Assembly: GCA_037953625.1 (NCBI GenBank)
Contig: CM075655.1
Location: 15,642,001-15,706,000, forward strand
DNA length: 64,000 bases
Origin: Crotalaria pallida
Taxonomy: Eukaryota > Streptophyta > Magnoliopsida > Fabales > Fabaceae
Reading direction: 5' to 3'
Shown: in pieces, positions 57,149 to 64,000 of the stretch
How the letters are laid out: each line of letters starts with the position of its first letter
Position numbering within the stretch: the stretch's first letter is position 1
The notes under the pieces: generated by a model
The model's database searches: none
The model's input: only the letters and a program-made list of their open reading frames with translations
What the model was told of the DNA's origin: nothing
Program-made: the position numbers and the translations under genes

Positions 57149-60100
57149 TGTAACACCCCGCAAATTCCTCGTATTATTTTAAAGTACTAAAGAGAATTGT
57201 TTTATGGAAGTGTTTTTGAAAGATTATTTCCTTGAATAAATTTCTCATTTCATGATTTCAAAAGTGGTGAATGATTTTAAAGAAATGGTTTTCATAAAAT
57301 GATGTTATGAGTTTTAAAGTGGAATTTTGAGAAAATAACTATATGTTTGATATTTTTATGCCTTAAAGAAATGGTGATGTCTAAACAAGAGTGTTTTATG
57401 AGAAAGAGATGTATTTTCTAAATATATGTATTGGTTGATATGTGTTTGATGTATGATTGTATTAATATGATCCCTTGACATATTCGAATCATTAGGTGAA
57501 TTGGTGATTATGTGTTCTAAAATAAAAATGATTAAGAAATAAAAAGATAATACATGCATGTTAGTATATGTGTGTGATACGTGTATGTATGTATGTATGT
57601 ATGCATGTTAGGATTTCATTTTATTTCATGATGAGAAGCTAATGAGGTAATTTAGAACCATGAGGGAACTAAGTGGGTAGAAAACCCTAACTAGAAGCCA
57701 AAGAGTAACTAAACCTAAAGAGACCTAGTTCCTTAATTCACTGCTCATTGTCCCCTTTTGATAAACTCCACCTATGCAAATTATTGAGTTGCCAAAATTC
57801 CCCTCCCATTTGCACCTAAGGCCGAATTTCACAATGGCAAGATAGGAAGTCCATGAGTTGCCTATAAAAGCCACCACCCTTAGTTCATTTCCACACAATC
57901 CACTTCATTTCCTTCATTTCCCTTTCATTTCCTAAACACACTTCTAAGAGCCCCCATTAAGCTCTTAGAAGAAAAGAGAGAGAGAGAAAGAAAGAGAGTG
58001 GCCGTGAGGAAGAAAGGAAGAAGATGAGGAATCCAAGCCACAACCTAAACTCTTCCTTGAAGATCCAAGACCTTAGGAGCTAGAAGACCTTGATCTTGGT
58101 GGGTACTTCGAAGGATCATGAAGGAATTGTAATAGTTAGGTTACCTTTTTTAGTTTTGTGAATTTTTCTTCTTTTCTTTCCTTGCATGTTAACTTTCCAA
58201 GCTTAAAGGATGAGTACAAGTGTGTTTGTGCTTGATCATGGATTTTTAAAGCTAAAAGAAACTTATAAACTTCTAAACAACGGACTTCATAACTCGATTA
58301 AGGTCTTCATGAAAGATCTAAAAAGTTTTGGAGATTTTTGTAAAGATTAAGGTGTATCTCTTTGTGTGTTGAATTTTCTTCCTTAAAACCGTGAACTATG
58401 ATGTTTTTAAGAGATGATTTGATAAATAAATGTGAGATCTAAATTTGGTTGGTAATAAAGTAAAGATCTTTGGTGTTGCATGTTGATTTGATGATGATCA
58501 TGATGATTTGAGTTCATGCATGTGTTTAATAAACCTTGATCTTGGATTTCTAAGAATAAATAAACTTATAAAACCTTAGATCAAGAGCCAAAAGATTCGG
58601 CCGTGACTAAAACTATGGATCTTGATGCTTTTTGATTTGATCTAAGTGGTTGCGTGTTAATTTCATGTTTATGAAATTTGATTTGAGGTGTTGAAATGTT
58701 TGACCTTTGAACTTGATCTTTGAAAAAGCTTTAATCATGAGTCAAACATGTGATTTTAAAACAAAAGATTTGATCTTGAACTTTGCATGTGATTTTTGAA
58801 TAAAAAGATTTGATCTTTCATCCATGCATGTCACGGTTTTGATCCTTTTTCTACTCAAAATGATTTTCATCTTTGATTGTACCAATTGATTTATTTTATG
58901 GCTTGATCTACAAGATCTATGTACATGCATGTCATCCTTGACTAAAAAGATTTAATTTTCCTTAATGATCATCACGGTTTTGCAAAAGAACCAAAAGAAA
59001 TGAGCTTTTGAAAAGTGATTTTGTCTTGATCTATGTTCTATGTCCACGCATGATAAAGATTTGAAGTTGAATCTTAATTTTTGGTGATGAGGTATTCGGT
59101 CTAGGCTTAGAAATCAAGAAGTCATGTTTTGATTTTCATAAGAAATACATGCATGTTGATTTTTCTTGATTCAAAGATTTTTAGTGCAGGCATGAAAAAT
59201 TAAAATGAAAACTTGAATTAAGGAAATGATATTTTTAGAGTTTTGTTTGAAAAGGGTGCATGGTTTGATTCATGATTTTTGATGTTGAAAAAGTGAACCA
59301 AAAACCTTGTTCTTGTCAAAATAAGATTCGGCCATACAAGCCAGCTAGACTAGGATTCCTTTTTCAATGAAGTGACATAAAAGCAATAAGTATGTTTTGT
59401 GAAGTATTGTTAAACTAATGTGTTTGAAATTATGTTGTGGATATTTAATCCCTATTCGATTTTTAATTAAAGATGAGGGAAACAAATGAATTAAATGATT
59501 TTGGAAAAGTATTTTGTCTAAATGAATATATGTGTGTGAGTATGTGCATTCGGTTGAGAGGGAAATGAAGAGTAAATAATTTTGTTGCATGAAAAAGAAA
59601 GTGGAATTTAAGTGCTTAAAATAAATCAAGTTGATTTGTGTGTTTTAAATTTGTAATTTTTGACTTGCTTTCTTTGTTTCCAATCGACCATGTAGTGTAA
59701 ATAAGTCTAGGAAGTCTAGTTGCATGAAATTAAATTTACATAATGATTTTGAAGGGAATAAAGTTGTTTAAAGTAAGAAAAAAAATAAATGTGCTTGGTT
59801 TAAATCTTTAGTTCAATTTGGTTTGTGAGTATATGCATGTTTAAATGTTTTTGTTTTATGAAAATGAAATAGCATAATGATGTATCAAGTTGTCTTGATT
59901 GATTTCAAATGTTTATTTGTGAAAGTGTTTGTTTGGAAATGGATGTTTAGTTTACAATTAAGTTAAGCGATTGGTTTTGAAATTAATCACTTTCGGATTT
60001 TTTAAAATGATTTTTGTGAAGCAATCCTTCGCTGTTCTGAATTATTTAAAATTGTTCCTTAACTTTAACAAGGTGTTCATGTGATTTAAAATGTGGTTTT

Positions 60101-60470
60101 CAAATTGTAATTGATTTGAGAAAAACCCGGATTGAAAACGGTGAATTTTTCGGTGTTTTTGGATATGGTTAAGGTGTTGTCCAAGACGGACCAGCAACTA
60201 AATTAAATAATTTAAATTACTTTACTAAATGTTTTCAAAATGGTTTTTGAAAGTACGTAAGGTATTAGAGAATATTAGAGTTGTTTGAGAGAAAATGGTT
60301 ATGTTTTAAGTCTTCCGACGAGGAACGAAAAGTGTTTTGAATTAAGAAAGATTTTCTTAATATAAGTTAATAACGTGAGCGTATTTTATTTAGTACGAGG
60401 AATTTTAGAGACGGGGGATTGGGGGCAGCCGGCTGCAAAAAGGATCCGAGGAGACGATATGCAATTAATC

Positions 60471-60640
60471 GCTGGACCTCAGGTTAGAGAGAAGCTTTCC
60501 TAAGACACCGTGGTAGTTAGGTGACATATTAGGATGTTCCGTATCAGCTCAAAGATCGGAACTTAGTGGTACTGAGCCAGTAGTATAGTGGCAATTGTTT
60601 GAATTGTGTGGCCACTTATACGAAGAAGACAAAGACCACA
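60471..60640 (+). other. Conserved hairpin block in X2 LTR
   Basis: Counterpart of 6841-7015. Inverted arms AGTGGC (60587-60592) and GCCACT (60611-60616). Just upstream a perfect 12-bp palindrome GCAGCCGGCTGC is at 60425-60436. Confidence 0.5.
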
Positions 60641-61049
60641 TTGTTGTGTGTAATGGTTATATGTTGATGATATGATATAGCATGCTTTATTTACTGTTTA
60701 ATTACGCATGATGATATTTAAATTGTTAGTAAATTTTAGTAGCAGGTTGATGGACGTATGCTACGTCCTGAAAATGAAAGAAATTGAATAAGTTTATGAA
60801 AGTAAAAGACACGATGAGAAAGGAATAATGATGAAAGATGTTAGACTGTTTGGACAAGAGAAGTGTGTTGTGAAGAGATAAAGGGATGAGATTAAGGAAA
60901 GAATTAAGGATAATGATGAGGATGAGCCAGAGCTGGGAAAGCTATTGTTGTTGATTGAAATGCGATGTGATCTGAGTGGAACTTGGTTCCTTTGTTGAGA
61001 TTATTATGAGGCTGGTGTTGAGTTGAGCTTGCTCCTCCACTAATACTCA

Positions 61050-61620
61050 CTAAAATGAGATTTTTGGAAAAAGGATTTATGAACTGAGATTTTTGAGAAA
61101 AATTGTGAAATGATATTTTGAAAAAGATTGCGAAAAGAGGTTTTGTGAAAAGTTGTGAAACAAGGTTTTTGGAAATTCTGTGAAATGAGATTTTTAGGAA
61201 GTTTGTGAAATAAGATTTTTAGGAAAGTTATAAAAAGAGATTTTTGAAAAAGAGTTTACGAAATACGATTTTTGAGAAGGTTTACAAACGATATTTTTGT
61301 GAAAATTTATGAAAAGGAGATTTTTGAAGAGGTTTACAAAAGGAAATTTTGGAAAATTTACAAAACTAGATTTTTGAGAAAGTTTTACAAACTGATATTT
61401 TTGAAAAAGTTTTTGAAAGGATATTTTGTAAAGAGTTACGAAACAAGATTTTGGAGAAAGTTCATGATAGGGTATTGTTGCGAAAGTTTATGAAATGAGA
61501 AAGCTGGAGAAATGAGATTATGAGGAAATGTGAGAAATAAGATGTTTGAGAAAGATCGTGGAATGAGATTGAGATATGAGGTTGATTGAGAAAGAATGTG
61601 AAAAGAGATGCAAGTTTGCT
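61050..61620 (+). repeat. Degenerate tandem repeats in X2 LTR
   Basis: About 16-18 imperfect units near 30 bp, of the type GAGATTTTTGAGAAAGTTT followed by GTGAAAT. Matching tract in X-minus at 6115-6405. Confidence 0.6.
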
Positions 61621-62719
61621 GATGTGGTCTCAGCTCTGCGCTATGATGAGAAAGTAAAGAAACAGTGATGATGAAAGATAGCGGTCGGGACTCATTGAAG
61701 GGATATGCACGAAGGATGGGCCGACCATTAGGTTAAATTAAAATATAAAAGACTATAAAAGACTGTAACACGCGAATGCGGTGAGGTATGAGTGTGATAC
61801 CGAAGTAGTGGAGAGGAAGAAACCATGGGTATCTGCGGATACTCAGGTGGAGATTGCATTAGGGGAGGACGATGACGGTGAAACGTCAAGAAGTCTTGAG
61901 TACTTTCTAGGCAGAACGAAATCCACATGTGGTATACTTACGTGGTAGGTACTGGGTCCAACGTCGTGGTAAGTTCTGCAGCGTAACTAGAATAGTACTG
62001 ACGCCCCCTAGATTGCAAATCTTGAACAGTGAGAGGGACTGGAGTGGGGCATCTTGATTGCCACTGTACCCGAGTTTTCTACAGTGTGCCTTGATTATAT
62101 ATACATGAATTGATTTGAGACTGTACCCGAGTTTTCTACAGTTCTCCTGGCCTGGGGCCAATTGATTGTGAGACAGCTGTCGTGCCCGCACGGTAAAGGT
62201 CCTGTACTCCTGTTTTCTTTCGACTAGGTTGGGTGGATGGCCGAGGAGATGTAGACTTGAGATGTGAGAGCTAACTACGAAAGGAACGCGTACCTCGATG
62301 ATCTTTAACTCCCCGATCATCGATGGTTATAATTCTATAAAACTTGATCAGAAAAGACTTAAGATTAAGAGAAGTAAAAGTTTATGAGATACGGAAAATG
62401 AGAAGGAAATTGAGAAGGGAAAGTATGGAAAAGTGAGTGAAACCCCATGAGGAGAGATATGAAGGAAAGTAAGGAAATGAGAAGGAAAGAATGATTGTGT
62501 CGAGGAATGATTCAAGTTGGGCGAGATGATAATGAAGGATAATAAGTTTGGAATGATAAGGAATAATGTTACGGATACTGATAATAATGATGACAAGATG
62601 ATTGTATGTTATGTTGTGTGAATGTTGCTTGTCTTGCTTGTATTGTCTTGATATCTCACCTATCGTAATCCCACACCGTCGACGATGCGTCGTTCGGATC
62701 GCTTACTCTCTCCTGTTCG

Positions 62720-63118
62720 TTGGCATATCGGTGCTGCTGGTATCTCAACGGGCATATGGAGCATCGCTTGGAGATTACCACATGGCGTCGTCGAGGAAGC
62801 GTCTGGAAACCCACCCGTTATGGATGGGCGTGGATGGGATATACTGAGATGTTGATTGCGGATCCGGAACACAAGCTAAACAAATCGACATTGGGATCAT
62901 GTTTGGGAAGTGTCTCTGTGCTGGGATACGATAGCAATGAACCACCACCATGGGAAGAAGCTAAGGCAAAACCGGTGAAGTTGTTCAGGGTAGAGCTCAA
63001 ACCAAGTTCCAAAGGAGAGTCAGCAAACGAGGCAGCATCACCCTCCGGTACGAAGGCATTAGCAGAAAGGAAAAGGAAGCCGAATCCGGTTGTCTTCATC
63101 AGAAGGAAGCGCCAGTAG
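62720..63118 (+). CDS. Conserved ORF in family X LTR, no ATG (copy X2)
   Basis: Counterpart of 4785-5183. Same start context (CTTACTCTCTCCTGTTCG then TTG GCA TAT CGG) and conserved N-terminal block with AYRCCWY, NG-ME, ITTW, GWAWMGYT and ADPEHKL. The C-terminal part is rich in Lys/Arg and ends FIRRKRQ, with ERKRKPNP before it, resembling a bipartite nuclear localisation signal. No ATG in frame between the upstream TAA and the conserved block. The protein family is unknown to me. Conservation across two diverged LTRs with silent changes argues for coding. Confidence 0.5.
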   Translation: MAYRCCWYLNGHMEHRLEITTWRRRGSVWKPTRYGWAWMGYTEMLIADPEHKLNKSTLGSCLGSVSVLGYDSNEPPPWEEAKAKPVKLFRVELKPSSKGESANEAASPSGTKALAERKRKPNPVVFIRRKRQ

Positions 63119-63491
63119 TGTATTTAGGATAAGTCGCTGTTCGTGTTTTGTGTTAAGGATTACCAAGCAATGTGCCACTTATGTAACTAAGCTAAGTTTA
63201 AATTCCGTGATGTGGAGTACTCTCTTTGGAAGATTGAACTATGTAACTTTAGAAACTGTTGTGAACACTTTTGATTAAATACAATGAATCACTCTGTTTT
63301 TGGAATCAAATTCTTTTACGAAGATGAAAGTTTATGAAAGAAACTGTTTTAGTAACAACTCGGTTTTCGTGAAAGTGGATTGAAGAACATAAAGATATTT
63401 TCAATAATGTTTTCGAACACTTCAACAATGTTTTATAAAAAAAAATTTGCCTCATTTTTGGCACTTTAATAAATAAAAGTTAATTATTTTT

Positions 63492-64000
63492 GTAACATCC
63501 CTCAAAATCCTCGTATTGGTTTAACTTCTAAAAAGAATTATTTTTGAGAAAAGTGCTTTCGAAAGGGTATTTCCCAAATAAATCTCTTTATTCTTGTTTT
63601 CAAAGAGATAAGTGATTTCAAAGGATGATTTTCCGGTTATGAGTTTTGGAACTTATTTTGAAAAAGTGTTTTGACTTTATGAATATGTGCTTAACATTTT
63701 TGAATGCAATTATAATTTCTATGCATGAGTAATTTTATTGTTTTCTAATGTGTACGTGTTAGGCGTGTGAATGCATGAATTTAGGTGGGATTGCTATGTG
63801 CATAAATATGTGAGTAGAGGTGTGTGCAACGTGTAGGTGTGCATGTAAATGAGGGTGTGTATGCATGAAGAAGTATATGTGTCGTGCAAGTGTGTGTGTT
63901 TGTGCATGAGCAAGTGAATGTGTAAATATATGTGTGTGACACGTGTGGGAGTGAGTGAGTGGAAGCATAGGTTGTAACCAAATGAACTAAGCTTTCAACC
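63492..64000 (+). repeat. Start of another family X LTR (X3)
   Basis: TGTAACATCCC start, homologous to 53464 and 57149 but clearly diverged. It cuts into the last bases of the X2 LTR and runs off the window. A TG-rich stretch occupies about 63740-63955. Confidence 0.75.

Larger units (their letters stand above)
53464..63491 (+). mobile_element. Family X LARD-like element X2
   Basis: Plus-strand relative of X-minus. It has a 5' LTR truncated after 2.5 kb (53464-55965), a non-coding interior without PBS (55966-57148), and a long 3' LTR (57149-63491, about 6.3 kb) that lacks its last about 25 bp because another family X LTR starts at 63492. A single deletion removing the second half of the 5' LTR and the PBS explains the left side. 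No gag-pol. Confidence 0.8.
57149..63491 (+). repeat. X2 3' LTR
   Basis: About 6.34 kb. Contains TATA box (57863-57869), GATCT-rich stretch, conserved hairpin block (60471-60640), degenerate tandem repeats (61050-61620) and the conserved ORF (62720-63118). Between 59617 and 60470, and 61620 and 62600, it is AT-rich without coding evidence. Confidence 0.82.

Noticed and set aside
63759..63981. His/Thr-rich minus-strand ORFs
   Set aside because: Products of a TG-rich repeat stretch.
63492..64000. X2 and X3 as a true tandem like A2/A3
   Set aside because: X3 starts inside the last bases of the X2 LTR and is diverged from it; insertion of a separate element fits better, but the right side is outside the window.

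Overview
The window is plant nuclear DNA, most likely from a eudicot with a repeat-rich genome. Every coding domain I recognise belongs to a plant retrotransposon: Ty3/Gypsy chromoviruses of the Tekay type, Athila-type Gypsy elements, and an L1-type LINE. I found no host gene, tRNA, rRNA or CRISPR array. The species cannot be named from the sequence.

Layout on the + axis. (1) 1-4395: an LTR of Tekay family A (copy A1), split by a minus-strand LINE at 608-3506. (2) 4396-21936: a minus-strand large non-coding LTR element (family X, LARD-like) with LTRs of about 5.7 kb and an internal region of only 1.26 kb. An Athila element (Athila-1, 9566-19705, target duplication CATAG) sits inside its 3' LTR. 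(3) 21937 to about 29336: a 5'-truncated Tekay element (family B) with a 3' LTR of about 3.4 kb. (4) 29337-53315: two family A internal regions in tandem (A2, A3) that share one LTR. A second Athila (Athila-2, 34190-45340, target duplication CTGTC) interrupts the shared LTR, and a related solo LTR (38114-39161, target duplication TCTGT) interrupts Athila-2. (5) 53316-53463: a minus-strand scrap of a family B LTR. (6) 53464-63491: a plus-strand family X element (X2). (7) 63492-64000: the start of another family X LTR (X3).

The most interesting content is inside the Tekay LTRs. Families A and B, whose LTRs are otherwise well diverged, each carry at the same relative place an ORF of about 160 codons. 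Its first 61 residues are 34/61 identical between families, and 20 of those 34 identical residues use different codons, which points to selection on the protein. In both families the ATG lies 3 nt after an AG that follows a pyrimidine-rich tract, and a GGTAAGC donor lies about 1.7 kb upstream. Family B also has a TATA box upstream of that donor. The LTR therefore looks like a complete small gene with a leader intron. Each family also has its own palindrome, TAACCGGTTA in B and ATATCGATAT in A, repeated upstream of the predicted leader and again in the predicted intron. In B all three pairs are exactly 21 bp apart; in A the spacing alternates 20-21 and 13 bp. I suggest, as inference only, that these are element-encoded regulators with their own binding sites. 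Family X LTRs carry a different conserved ORF without an ATG.

Most gag-pol frames are broken by stops, frameshifts or deletions. Athila LTR pairs differ by only about 7 substitutions each, while the family X pair tested differs by 8 in about 465 bp, matching the nesting order (Athila younger than X).
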